A stretch of 15,265 nt of DNA from JBHJHK01 sp050330975 (GCA_050330975.1 JBHJHK010000155.1:1-15265); one strand, 5' to 3'. Positions 1 to 7,620 are shown, counted from the first letter of the stretch. Numbers and translations: made by a program. Notes: generated by a model not told the origin, from the sequence alone.

Positions 1-896
1 CCCCCAACTCCCCCCCCCCAGATCACCAGCCCCACTTCCTGCCGCACCAACACGGCGATCAACCCCACGGCCGCCCCCAGGGCCAAGGCCCCCACGTCCC
101 CCATGAACACCTGGGCGGGGTAGGCGTTGAACCACAAAAAGCCCAAGCCTGCGCCGATCATGGCGCCACACACCACCGATACCTCCCCCACCCCCACCAC
201 GTAGGGAATTCCCAGGTAGTCGGCGAAGTTGACGTTGCCCGAGGCGTAGGCGAATACCCCGAGGCCCGCCGCCACCATCACCGTGGGCATGATGGCCAAG
301 CCGTCGAGGCCGTCGGTGAGGTTGACGGCATTGCTGGAACCCACCACCACCAAATAGGTGAGGGGAATGAATAACCAACCCAGCTCCAAAGCCACATCTT
401 TGAAGAGGGGCACGATGAGCTGGGTCTCCACCGGATCTTGGGCCGTGGCATAGAGGATGGTGGCCACCACCACCGCCACCGCCGACTGGCCGGCGTATTT
501 GGCTTTGGCCGAAAGACCCTTGGCATCCCGCAGCACCAGCTTTTTGTAGTCGTCGAGCCAGCCGATGGCGCCAAAGGCCAAGGTGGTGAACAACAACAGC
601 CACACGTGGCGGCTTTCGAGGTCTGCCCACAACAACGTGGTGGCGGCGATGGCCACGATGATCAGCGCGCCCCCCATGGTGGGGGTGCCGGCCTTGGAGA
701 AATGGCTCTGGGGTCCGTCTCGGCGGATCTGTTGGCCGATCTGGTTGACGCTCAAGCGCCGGATCATCCACGGGCCCACCAGCAACGAGATAAACAGGGC
801 CGTGAGCACCCCGAGGATGGTGCGAAAGGTCAAATACTGAAAGACGTTGAAGCCGCTTTCAAACTGCGTCAGCCATTCGCTGAGCCAAAGTAACAT
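1..896 (-). CDS. mraY: MraY, phospho-N-acetylmuramoyl-pentapeptide transferase (3' end cut by window edge)
   Basis: MraY is the inner-membrane enzyme that transfers phospho-MurNAc-pentapeptide from UDP to undecaprenyl phosphate, making lipid I. About 298 residues are present of a usual ~360. The chain is strongly hydrophobic with many membrane segments. Conserved acidic residues are visible: the LDDYKK pair at D115-D116, the NLTDGLDGLA motif near 193-201 and FMGDVGALALG with D267; these positions match the E. coli enzyme. The C-terminal HHH loop lies beyond the edge. The ATG at 896 shares one base with the murF stop (TAATG), and a GGGAG element lies about seven bases upstream. The last few codons, read through a run of ten C, depart from the family after VIWGG, which suggests sequence error at the contig end. 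Identification is secure; the last ~20 bases are not trustworthy. Confidence 0.96.
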   Translation of the reverse strand, partial: MLLWLSEWLTQFESGFNVFQYLTFRTILGVLTALFISLLVGPWMIRRLSVNQIGQQIRRDGPQSHFSKAGTPTMGGALIIVAIAATTLLWADLESRHVWLLLFTTLAFGAIGWLDDYKKLVLRDAKGLSAKAKYAGQSAVAVVVATILYATAQDPVETQLIVPLFKDVALELGWLFIPLTYLVVVGSSNAVNLTDGLDGLAIMPTVMVAAGLGVFAYASGNVNFADYLGIPYVVGVGEVSVVCGAMIGAGLGFLWFNAYPAQVFMGDVGALALGAAVGLIAVLVRQEVGLVIWGGGVG

Positions 897-2311
897 TACG
901 CCACTCCCGGGTCCGTGGAGGGAGAATAACCATCGTCGTCGGCCACCAGGGCGGCCACCAGGCGCTCGAGACCCGCCGAACGGGAGCCCTTGAGCAAGAT
1001 CGTCACCCCCGCGCCGCCGAGCGCCGCCCTCGCCTGGAGGCGGGCGCGGAGCTCGGTGGCCAGGGCCTGCAAGTCGGGCTCGTGGCATGCCCCCGCACCA
1101 AAGGCGTGGCCTGCCAGGTCTGCCAAGGGGCCGGTGGTAAACAGCGCCTCCACCCCCGCCTGGCGGGCGAGTTCGGCCACCTTGTGGTGATGGGCTCTGG
1201 CGTCGGCTCCCAGTTCTGCCATATCCCCCAGCACCAACCAGCGGGGGGCGGGACGACCCTTGAGAACTAGGAGCGCCGCCTGGAGGGAAGCGGGGTTGGC
1301 GTTGTAGGTGTCGTCGATCAAGGTGCTACCGGCGACGCCGCGGCGGGTGCGCAGCCGCCCCGCCACGGGCTCCAGCCCCTCCAAGCCCCGGACGACGTGG
1401 TCAAGGGTCGCCCCGGCGGCGAGGGCCGCGGCGGTGGCGGCCAGGGCGTTGGCCAGGTTGTGATGCCCGGCCAACGGCAGGCGACAGGTGACGGTGTGGC
1501 CCCCAAAGGCGATGGCGATGGCCCCTTGGGTTTCGTCGAGGAATCGCCCCGTCACCTGGGCCGGCCGTTGGATGCCGAAGTCGACGAGGACTTTCCCCGC
1601 CGCCCGACGGTGCCACCTCTCGGCAAAGGCGTCGTCGGCGTTGATCACCGCCACTCCCCCAGGTCCCAGGGCATCGTAGATTTCCCCCTTGGCCCTCGCC
1701 ACCCCGTCCAAGCTGCCAAAGCCCTCCAGGTGGGCGGGGCCGGCGTTGGTGATCAAGGCTACTTGGGGTTCTGCCAGGGCCGCTGCGTAGGCGATCTCGC
1801 CGGCGTGGTTGGCTCCCATCTCCACCACCGCCCACTGGAGGTCCGGGGTGAGGGACAGCAGGGTCAAGGGTACGCCGATGTCGTTGTTGAGGTTGCCCCG
1901 GGTGGCCGACACCCGCCCCGCTGCGGCCAAAATCGCCGCCAGCATTTCCTTGGTGGTGGTCTTGCCGTTGCTGCCGGTGAGGGCCACTAGAGTGCCCCGG
2001 AAGTGGCGTTTGCGCCAGGCCTTGGCCAGTGACCCCAGGGCCCGCCGGGCGTCGCCGACCTTGACTTGGGGGATATCCACCGCCAGCCACCGCTCCACCA
2101 CGGCGCCACAGGCACCCGCGGCGGCGGCGGCCGCGGCGAATTGGTGACCGTCGAACCGCTCCCCGGGGATGGCGACGAACAAAGCGCCCGGCGGTACCCG
2201 GCGGCTGTCGATGGTCACCTGGCCAAAGGAGTGGTCGCCGCCACGCACCTCGCCCCCCATGGCCTGGGCGGCCTCGGTCAACGACAGGGTGGGGCGATGG
2301 ACACTCATCAT
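896..2311 (-). CDS. murF: MurF, UDP-MurNAc-tripeptide:D-Ala-D-Ala ligase
   Basis: MurF is the cytoplasmic Mur ligase that adds D-Ala-D-Ala to UDP-MurNAc-tripeptide, using ATP, to complete the pentapeptide that MraY uses. The product is about 471 residues, normal for the family. Visible parts are the N-terminal substrate domain with IDSRRVPPGALFVAI near 34-48, the ATP P-loop TGSNGKTTT at 112-120, the central-domain motif VVEMGANHAGEI, and the C-terminal-domain IDDTYNANP. I chose the ATG at 2311 because it shares one base with the murE stop (TGATG). A second ATG follows at 2308. The reading frame is open further upstream to 2332, but that would add seven residues inside murE. It is coupled tightly to murE upstream and mraY downstream, so it is surely cotranscribed. 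Confidence 0.96.
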   Translation of the reverse strand: MMSVHRPTLSLTEAAQAMGGEVRGGDHSFGQVTIDSRRVPPGALFVAIPGERFDGHQFAAAAAAAGACGAVVERWLAVDIPQVKVGDARRALGSLAKAWRKRHFRGTLVALTGSNGKTTTKEMLAAILAAAGRVSATRGNLNNDIGVPLTLLSLTPDLQWAVVEMGANHAGEIAYAAALAEPQVALITNAGPAHLEGFGSLDGVARAKGEIYDALGPGGVAVINADDAFAERWHRRAAGKVLVDFGIQRPAQVTGRFLDETQGAIAIAFGGHTVTCRLPLAGHHNLANALAATAAALAAGATLDHVVRGLEGLEPVAGRLRTRRGVAGSTLIDDTYNANPASLQAALLVLKGRPAPRWLVLGDMAELGADARAHHHKVAELARQAGVEALFTTGPLADLAGHAFGAGACHEPDLQALATELRARLQARAALGGAGVTILLKGSRSAGLERLVAALVADDDGYSPSTDPGVA

Positions 2312-3837
2312 CAACAGCGCCCCCCCAGCCAAGCGGACACCACGTCGCGGTCGCTAAAGGGCAGCCGCTGCAGCCCCTGCTGTTGTTCGGTCTCGTGGCC
2401 CTTGCCGGCCACCAGGACGATATCTCCAGGGCGGTCCCTCTCCAGGGCGTAGTGGATGGCCCGCCGACGGTCGAGGATCACCGCGGCCGCCTCGGGGCGC
2501 TGGAGGCCAGCGCGGATCTCGGCGGCGATGGCAGCGGGGTCTTCCCCCCGGGGGTTGTCGTTGGTGATCACTAAACCGTCGGCGAAGCGCTCCGCCGTGG
2601 CCCCCATGCGGGGGCGCTTGCCCCGATCGCGCTCCCCCCCGGCGCCAAACACGCACCACAGTCGCCGGGGGCGGTGGTGTCGCAATGCCTCCAAGGCCTG
2701 CCCCAAGGCGTGGGGGGTGTGGGCGTAGTCCACCACCGCCACCGGGGCCGCCTGTCCCCCGCCCCAGTGTTCCATGCGCCCCGGCACCGGCTTGAGGGCA
2801 GCCACCCGTTCCAACGCCTCGGGCCAAGGCGCACCCAAGGCCCCCAAGGCGCCCAACACCGCCAGGACATTGTAGGCGTTAAACCGCCCCCACAACGGCA
2901 ACTGCAAGGTCCCCGTACCCCACGGCGCAACCACGTCCAGATGCAACCCCTGGGGCGTCGCCGCCACCCGGGAAGCCACCAGGGTCTCCCCCCCACCGGA
3001 CCCCGGTTCTGGCGGGCACTGGAGGCCATAGCGAATCACCCGGGCCGCCGCGCGCTTCGCCCACTGGCTCCCCCAGGTGTCATCGCCGTTGAGGACCACA
3101 AACCCCGGGGCCAAATCCAAGAACAGTCGCCCCTTGGCGGCGGCGTAGTTGGCCAGGGTGCCGTGGTAGTCCAGGTGGTCCCGGGACACATGGGTCAACA
3201 CCGCCCCGGCGAAGGTCAAGCCGTCCACCCGCCCTTGGTCCAGGGCGTGGGAAGACACCTCCATGGCCACGGCCCGGGCTCCGCCCCGGCGCAACCGGGC
3301 CAGGTGCTCCACCGTGGTCAAGGCATCGGGGGTGGTGTGGCTGGCGGGCTCTAAATGGCCCAAAGTACCGTAGCCCAAGGTGCCCAGCACCCCCGCCGGG
3401 GGAGCCTCAAAGGAGCCGGGGTAACTCAAGGCCTGGGCGAGGAAGTGGGTGCACGAAGTCTTACCGTCGGTGCCCGTCACCCCCACCAGGCTTAAGGCCC
3501 GGGAGGGAAAGTGGTAGAAGCGCTCGGCGATGGCGCAAAGCCGCCGCCCCAACTGGGCCACGGGAAAGGCGGGCAAGCCCTCGGGCAGGGGTGTAGACCA
3601 AGGCGGCTCAAAGGCCACAGCCACCGCCCCGGCCCGACGGGCCTCGGCGACAAAGGCCATGCCGTGGTGCTCTAGGCCTTTGACGGCGCAAAACAACGCA
3701 CCGGGCACCACGCGGCGGCTGTCCGAGGCCAGGGCCGTCACCGCCAGGGGGGGTACGGGCCCCGGGGTAAGCCCCGCCAGGAGTTCTGGCAAAGCCATGG
3801 CGGCGGCGGGGGTCATGCCGTGGCCCGCGGTGGTCAT
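2311..3837 (-). CDS. murE: MurE, UDP-MurNAc-Ala-D-Glu:meso-diaminopimelate ligase
   Basis: MurE is the cytoplasmic Mur ligase that adds the third stem residue to UDP-MurNAc-L-Ala-D-Glu. The product has 508 residues. The P-loop TGTDGKTS lies at 121-128, the MEVSSHALDQGRV motif near 192-204, the THVSRDHLDYHG stretch near 215-226, and K235 in YAAAKG matches the lysine that is carbamylated in this family. The signature DNPR at 427-430, followed by GEDP, marks specificity for meso-diaminopimelate rather than lysine, as in Gram-negative bacteria. The ATG at 3837 overlaps the ftsI stop by four bases (ATGA), which supports this start; a second Met at residue 8 is possible. The extra glycine-rich stretch near 277-284 looks like a loop insertion. 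Confidence 0.97.
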   Translation of the reverse strand: MTTAGHGMTPAAAMALPELLAGLTPGPVPPLAVTALASDSRRVVPGALFCAVKGLEHHGMAFVAEARRAGAVAVAFEPPWSTPLPEGLPAFPVAQLGRRLCAIAERFYHFPSRALSLVGVTGTDGKTSCTHFLAQALSYPGSFEAPPAGVLGTLGYGTLGHLEPASHTTPDALTTVEHLARLRRGGARAVAMEVSSHALDQGRVDGLTFAGAVLTHVSRDHLDYHGTLANYAAAKGRLFLDLAPGFVVLNGDDTWGSQWAKRAAARVIRYGLQCPPEPGSGGGETLVASRVAATPQGLHLDVVAPWGTGTLQLPLWGRFNAYNVLAVLGALGALGAPWPEALERVAALKPVPGRMEHWGGGQAAPVAVVDYAHTPHALGQALEALRHHRPRRLWCVFGAGGERDRGKRPRMGATAERFADGLVITNDNPRGEDPAAIAAEIRAGLQRPEAAAVILDRRRAIHYALERDRPGDIVLVAGKGHETEQQQGLQRLPFSDRDVVSAWLGGRC

Positions 3838-5540
3838 GGCAACCCCACCACCCGCGGGGGTATCGCCAGGGCGTCGGGGGGGATGCGCAGGAGGCGCAAC
3901 GCCTCGGTCATGAGTTCGCCGAATACCGGTGCCGCCGCCTCGCCGCCGTGGTAGCCCTGCCGCCGGGGTTCGTCGATCACCACCACCGCCGCCAACCGCG
4001 GTCGACTCGCCGGGGCAAAGCCGGCGAACAGCGCCCGGTAGCGGTCGACGTAGCGACCCCGGACCACCTTGTGGACGGTGCCGGTCTTCCCGGCCACCCG
4101 GTAGCCGGCCACGGCGGCCCGGCGCCCGGTGCCGTCGCGCCCCACGACATCCTCCAGCATGGCCCGCAACGCCACCGCCGCGGCGGCGGGGAGTATTTGT
4201 TCACCCCGGGGAACGGTTTCCCGTTTTAACACCGTCAAGGGCCGCTTGATGCCGTTGGCGGCCACCACCCCATAGGCTTGGACCAGTTGCAAGGCCGTGG
4301 CGGATAACCCATAGCCAAAGGCCCGGGTGGCGTATTCGAAATCTCCCCATCCCCGGTGGTGATCCAACGAGCCACTTTGTTGGCCGGGTAACTCCACCGC
4401 CGTGGGGGCGCCAAAGCCCAGGTCTTTTAGCAGCGTCCACAGTCGTTCTGGATCCAGCGACAGCGCCAGCTTGGTGATACCGACGTTGCTGGATTTGGCG
4501 ATGATCTCCGCCAAAGAGAGATCGCCGTAGTCGCGCAAGTCCCGCACGGTGTTGCGCCCCACCCGCATCCAGCCGGGGCTGGTGTCCACGCGACTGGAAG
4601 CTCGCCACTGGCGATCCATGAGGGCGGCGATCACGGTGAAGGGCTTGATGGTGGAACCCGGCTCAAAGAGGTCGGTGACGGCGCGATTGCGCAGCAGCTC
4701 TGGCCGGCGTTGGCGACGGTCGTTGGGATTGCCCCCCGGCTGGTTGACCACCGCCAGCAACTCCCCGCTGTCGACGTCCAATACCACCGCCGTCCCCCCC
4801 ACGGCGCGGTGGCGCTTCACCCCGGCCTTGAGGGCCCGGTAGGCGGCGTACTGGACTCGGCGGTCGATACTCAGCGCCAAGGGGGATCCCGCCCGGGGAG
4901 GCTCGACGTCCCCGGCGGACGCTACGGCCCGGCCCTTGCTGTCGATCACCAGCGGGCGGTGCCCCGCCTCGCCCTTGAGGTGGGCGTCGAAGCGATACTC
5001 CAACCCCTCTTGGCCGCGGTCGTCGATGTCGGTAAACCCCAGCAGGTGGGCGATGACCTCGCCGTCGGGGTAGTAACGGCGATACTCCCGGCGCAGGTAG
5101 ACCCCGGGGAAATCCCGCTTTTCGATCCATTGGGCTCGGTCTAGGGGCAGGTGGCGCTTGAGGTAAATAAACCCCCCCAGCCGGGCGGCAGCGCCGCGGA
5201 GCCGCACCATAAACGGGTCGCGGGCCAGCCCCAAAAGATCGGCCAACAACCCCATGGCGGCGGGGTCGTCCTTCAGGGGGCGGGGGTCGGCCACCAGAGA
5301 TCCCATGGGTGAACTCACCGCCAGGGGATGGCCCTGGCGATCGATGATCACCCCTCGGTGGGCGGGAATTGCCACCGAGCGCAGGTGGCGCAGCCGCCCC
5401 TGGCGGCGGTAGAAGTCGGCCTGCCACAGTTGCATCTGGGCGGCCCGCACCACCACGGCGGCCGCCGAAGCGCCCATCAACCCCAACAGCCAACGGCGCC
5501 GGGTGACGGGGGATAAAGTGAGGCGCTGGAGGCGTTTCAT
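3834..5540 (-). CDS. ftsI: FtsI (PBP3), septal peptidoglycan transpeptidase
   Basis: FtsI is the inner-membrane, periplasm-facing class B penicillin-binding protein that cross-links septal peptidoglycan with FtsW. The product has 568 residues. A short basic cytoplasmic tail is followed by one membrane segment near 17-35. A pedestal domain follows, with RGVIIDRQG near 62-70. The transpeptidase domain carries the SxxK motif STIK with catalytic S296 and K299, the SxN motif S350-S351-N352, and KTGT at 485-488. All three active-site motifs are intact. The ATG at 5540 overlaps the ftsL stop as ATGA. The end overlaps murE in the same way. No strong ribosome-binding site is seen before the start, so translation is probably coupled to ftsL. 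Confidence 0.97.
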   Translation of the reverse strand: MKRLQRLTLSPVTRRRWLLGLMGASAAAVVVRAAQMQLWQADFYRRQGRLRHLRSVAIPAHRGVIIDRQGHPLAVSSPMGSLVADPRPLKDDPAAMGLLADLLGLARDPFMVRLRGAAARLGGFIYLKRHLPLDRAQWIEKRDFPGVYLRREYRRYYPDGEVIAHLLGFTDIDDRGQEGLEYRFDAHLKGEAGHRPLVIDSKGRAVASAGDVEPPRAGSPLALSIDRRVQYAAYRALKAGVKRHRAVGGTAVVLDVDSGELLAVVNQPGGNPNDRRQRRPELLRNRAVTDLFEPGSTIKPFTVIAALMDRQWRASSRVDTSPGWMRVGRNTVRDLRDYGDLSLAEIIAKSSNVGITKLALSLDPERLWTLLKDLGFGAPTAVELPGQQSGSLDHHRGWGDFEYATRAFGYGLSATALQLVQAYGVVAANGIKRPLTVLKRETVPRGEQILPAAAAVALRAMLEDVVGRDGTGRRAAVAGYRVAGKTGTVHKVVRGRYVDRYRALFAGFAPASRPRLAAVVVIDEPRRQGYHGGEAAAPVFGELMTEALRLLRIPPDALAIPPRVVGLP

Positions 5541-5800
5541 GGGGTCAAATAGACGATGCTATCGGGGGTGGGAGCCACCATACCCTTGGACCGAGCGTGG
5601 CGATGGACCACGGCTTCGGTGGCCAGGGTGCTGCGCTCTAGCAGCAAGAGCCGCCACTCGGCGTCGAGCTCCATGGCCCGATTTTGGAGCTCGGTGAGGG
5701 CTTGGAAGCGCTGGCGATTGTGGTGTACGCCCACCACCAAAGCCAAGCCCAGACCCAAGGCCGCCACCAGGAGCAAGGGGATGACCACAGGGCGCCTCAT
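5537..5800 (-). CDS. ftsL: FtsL, divisome bitopic membrane protein
   Basis: FtsL is a small division protein that joins FtsB and FtsQ and activates FtsWI at the septum. The product has 87 residues. A two-arginine cytoplasmic start is followed by one membrane segment near 5-24. A charged, leucine-bearing region near 30-65 fits the periplasmic coiled coil, and a short tail follows. Sequence conservation in this family is low, so the call rests mainly on size, topology and position between rsmH and ftsI. The ATG at 5800 overlaps the rsmH stop by four bases (ATGA) and the gene's own stop overlaps the ftsI start the same way. A longer reading in the same frame exists upstream, but it lies inside rsmH and is not real. 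Confidence 0.9.
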   Translation of the reverse strand: MRRPVVIPLLLVAALGLGLALVVGVHHNRQRFQALTELQNRAMELDAEWRLLLLERSTLATEAVVHRHARSKGMVAPTPDSIVYLTP

Positions 5801-6723
5801 TGGGTTAGCCGCTCCGCCGCCCGCATGACGGCGCTGCGAGCCCGGGGGTTGGCCGCCACTTCGAGGGGAGTGGGCCGCCACTTGCCCAAGGCCTTGAGGC
5901 GCACCCCTTGGGGTGTACCCCGCACTGGTATCCCCCGGGGCAAGGTGGGCCCACGGCTCTCGGCTTGAATAAAGTGCTTCACCCGACGGTCCTCTAGGGA
6001 GTGGAAGGCGATGACCACCAGCCGTCCCCCCCCCACCAAACCCGCCACCGCCTTGGGCAAGGCGGCATCGAGGGCGTCGAGTTCGTCGTTGACGGCGATG
6101 CGCAGGGCTTGAAAACTGCGGGTGGCCGGGTGCTTGCCCGGCGCGCGGGTGGGCACGGCGGCCTCGATAACGGCCGCCAACTGGCCGGTGGTGGCCAGGG
6201 GGCCTCGGGCGCGGGCGGCGACGATGGCCCGGGCGATGCGGCGGTGGTAGCGCTCCTCGCCGAAGGTCTTCAACACCAAGGCCAGCTCGGTCTCGTCCAC
6301 GGTGGTCAACCATTCGGCGGCACTCTGGCCCTGGGTGGGATCCATACGCATGTCTAAAGGTCCATCTCGGTGAAAGCTGAAGCCCCGACGGGCATCGTCT
6401 AATTGGGGGGATGAAACCCCTAAGTCCAGCAGCACACCGTCGATTCTGCCCCCACAGTGGTGAACTATGACTTCGTCGAGGTGCCTAAAGTTAGTTCTTA
6501 TGAAAGCAAAACGCGAGTCCTCTGCGTATTGTGCGGCATGGGTTTCAGCGTCGGGATCGCAGTCCAAGGCGACGACGCGTCCCCGGGGCGATAAAGTCGC
6601 CAATAGCTCGCGGGTGTGCCCCCCCCGACCGAACGTCCCATCGAGGTAAACCCCGTCAAATCGGGTCACCAGGGTGGTCACGGCCTCGTGACCCATGACG
6701 GGCTGGTGTCGGTGTTCAGTCAC
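5797..6723 (-). CDS. rsmH: RsmH (MraW), 16S rRNA m4C1402 methyltransferase
   Basis: RsmH is the SAM-dependent enzyme that methylates N4 of C1402 in 16S rRNA, in the decoding centre. The same nucleotide is 2'-O-methylated by RsmI, also encoded in this window. The product is about 308 residues from a GTG start, close to the usual ~313. Visible family motifs are HQPVMGHEAV at the N-terminus, the SAM-binding DGTFGRGGHT, GVLLDLGVSSPQLD, DMRMDP and the C-terminal IAFHSLEDRRVKHF. I chose the GTG at 6723 because family similarity begins there. An upstream in-frame ATG at 6807 would add 28 residues unlike the family and would run through a direct repeat. No strong Shine-Dalgarno is seen before the GTG. 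It overlaps ftsL by four bases. Confidence 0.93.
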   Translation of the reverse strand: MTEHRHQPVMGHEAVTTLVTRFDGVYLDGTFGRGGHTRELLATLSPRGRVVALDCDPDAETHAAQYAEDSRFAFIRTNFRHLDEVIVHHCGGRIDGVLLDLGVSSPQLDDARRGFSFHRDGPLDMRMDPTQGQSAAEWLTTVDETELALVLKTFGEERYHRRIARAIVAARARGPLATTGQLAAVIEAAVPTRAPGKHPATRSFQALRIAVNDELDALDAALPKAVAGLVGGGRLVVIAFHSLEDRRVKHFIQAESRGPTLPRGIPVRGTPQGVRLKALGKWRPTPLEVAANPRARSAVMRAAERLTQ

Positions 6724-6731
6724 GGTGCTTT

Positions 6732-6823
6732 GCAAGTCCCCATGGGGCTTCGGCGCCCCGTGGCCAACCCTCGGGTTCAGATCACTTCGAGCCTCGCAAG
6801 TCCCCATATGGCTTTAGCGCCCC
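6732..6823. repeat. Imperfect 28-bp direct repeat in the mraZ-rsmH gap
   Basis: Copies lie at 6732-6759 and 6796-6823, offset by 64 bases. The first twelve bases, GCAAGTCCCCAT, are identical, and 24 of 28 positions match overall. Each copy has its own perfect palindrome at the same place: CCCCATGGGG at 6738-6747 and CCATATGG at 6804-6811. The pair fills most of the 121-base gap between mraZ and rsmH. Function is unknown; a binding site for a regulator or a remnant duplication are both possible. Confidence 0.75.
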
Positions 6824-6844
6824 CCACTGGGTGATCCGCCCCCC

Positions 6845-7300
6845 TCAAAATGAAAGCGTCTGTAATTCCGTCGGCAGCGCTCCTTCGCCTTCTTCCCACG
6901 TCGTCAACCACACCTCGCGCTGTTGCTGCCAGCGAAGTTCGTCCCAGAGTTCAAAGCGCTTCCCCTGCCCCATGAGTACCACCCGTCGATCCAAGTTGGC
7001 GTACTCGCGCAAAGACGAAGGTAACAACACCCGCCCCTGGGCGTCGACTTCACAATCCTCGGCGTGACCCAAAAGCAACCTTTGCAAACTGCGCGCCACG
7101 GGATTAGTGCTGGGCAGCGCCATGAGCTTTTGTTCGACCTCTTCCCACCAGGGCAAAGGATAAATCAATAGACATCGGTCTCGATCGATGGTGATCACCA
7201 GCTGCCCCTGGCTCAGCTGCGCGAGCTTGTCTCGGTAGCGAGTCGGCATCGTCAAACGCCCTTTGGCGTCCAGCGCTAGGGTACTTACACCGCGAAACAC
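6845..7300 (-). CDS. mraZ: MraZ, proteobacterial-type transcriptional regulator of the dcw cluster
   Basis: MraZ is a DNA-binding protein of the AbrB-like swapped-hairpin fold that forms ring oligomers and, in E. coli, represses its own operon promoter. The product is 151 residues (E. coli: 152). It has the expected start FRGVSTLALDAKGR and both DxxxR motifs, D11-R15 (DAKGR) and D86-R90 (DAQGR), one per repeat. I chose the GTG at 7300, which places the FRG start normally and has GAGGG just upstream. An in-frame GTG at 7375 would add 25 residues, but it lies within the promoter-proximal operator boxes and is not credible. It is the first gene of the division operon, 121 bases before rsmH, with its own promoter and MraZ boxes upstream. 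Confidence 0.94.
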   Translation of the reverse strand: MFRGVSTLALDAKGRLTMPTRYRDKLAQLSQGQLVITIDRDRCLLIYPLPWWEEVEQKLMALPSTNPVARSLQRLLLGHAEDCEVDAQGRVLLPSSLREYANLDRRVVLMGQGKRFELWDELRWQQQREVWLTTWEEGEGALPTELQTLSF

Positions 7301-7360
7301 AATCCCTCGAGCCCCTTTTGAGCCGCTGGGGATCGGCGAGCTGAAAGTGGGATTTTGTTT

Positions 7361-7386
7361 CCCACTATTTCCCACTTCCCCCCACT
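7361..7386 (-). promoter_or_regulatory. MraZ operator: three tandem AGTGGG boxes
   Basis: On the minus strand the hexamer AGTGGG occurs at 7386-7381, 7376-7371 and 7366-7361, an exact 10-bp period. This matches the known MraZ box arrangement of GTGGG-type direct repeats with about one helical turn of spacing. The array lies at and just downstream of the predicted transcription start of the mra promoter, a suitable place for autorepression. An inverted copy lies at 7346-7351. Confidence 0.88.
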
Positions 7387-7393
7387 TCGTTAC

Positions 7394-7422
7394 ACTATGT
7401 AACAGGGATCGGGTCCTGTCAA
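7394..7422 (-). promoter_or_regulatory. Predicted sigma-70 promoter of the mraZ/dcw operon
   Basis: On the minus strand a perfect -35 TTGACA (7422-7417) is followed by a 17-base spacer and CATAGT (7399-7394), four of six matches to the -10 consensus. The start site would fall near 7387, right at the MraZ boxes. The palindrome GTTAC-N5-GTAAC at 7389-7403 covers the -10. AT-rich DNA lies upstream of the -35. Confidence 0.75.
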
Positions 7423-7464
7423 GGAAAGGTCAAATCTGATCAACTTCAATAAAATCATATAGAT

Positions 7465-7504
7465 AAAAAAACACCCAACCGTCAGCAGCCGCTGCGGGGC
7501 GGTG
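7465..7504 (-). terminator. Probable intrinsic terminator of rnpB
   Basis: On the minus strand an outer CACC/GGTG stem, an internal loop, then CCG-CAGC pairing with GCTG-A-CGG (one bulge) ends in a run of seven T at 7471-7465. It lies about 115 bases beyond the mature rnpB 3' end, so the primary transcript would need 3' trimming, as is known for E. coli rnpB. A GTGGG box at 7502-7506 overlaps the base of the stem. Confidence 0.65.
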
Positions 7505-7620
7505 GGGGAAAGTGGGAGATGGGGGCGAGAAAAGACCCTGCAGCGCCTCGTACTGGGGGCATGTACAGGGGTCGCTGGGGATCGTGAAACGGCTAAAGTG
7601 GGGGGTTAAAACAAAGTGGG
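7502..7620 (+). promoter_or_regulatory. Distal GTGGG (MraZ-like) boxes on the opposite strand
   Basis: GTGGG occurs on the plus strand at 7502-7506, 7512-7516, 7598-7602 and 7616-7620. The first two are exactly 10 bp apart. Three of the four are part of the octamer AAAGTGGG (7509-7516, 7595-7602, 7613-7620); a fourth octamer lies at 7344-7351. They point away from the mraZ operator. Binding by either MraZ protein encoded here is inference. Confidence 0.5.

Larger units (their letters stand above)
7301..7617. other. Intergenic control region between mraZ and rnpB (317 bases)
   Basis: This gene-free stretch holds, from mraZ outward: a leader with a six-base inverted repeat (AGTGGG at 7346-7351 against CCCACT at 7361-7366), three tandem AGTGGG boxes, the mra promoter, an AT-rich block at about 7423-7471 that could serve as an UP element, the rnpB terminator, and several further GTGGG boxes on the plus strand. 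No coding sequence is credible here. Confidence 0.85.

Noticed and set aside
5801..6313. A longer reading frame that ends as FtsL
   Set aside because: The upstream part is out of frame within rsmH and is Arg/Pro/Gly-rich, a typical shadow in GC-rich DNA; only the last 87 codons are FtsL.
6724..6807. A 28-residue N-terminal extension of rsmH from an ATG at 6807
   Set aside because: It runs through the direct repeat and has no resemblance to the family, whose N-terminus begins at the GTG at 6723.
7301..7375. An N-terminal extension of mraZ by 25 residues from a GTG at 7375
   Set aside because: It would start inside an MraZ box and is translated from the operator region; MraZ family similarity begins at the GTG at 7300.
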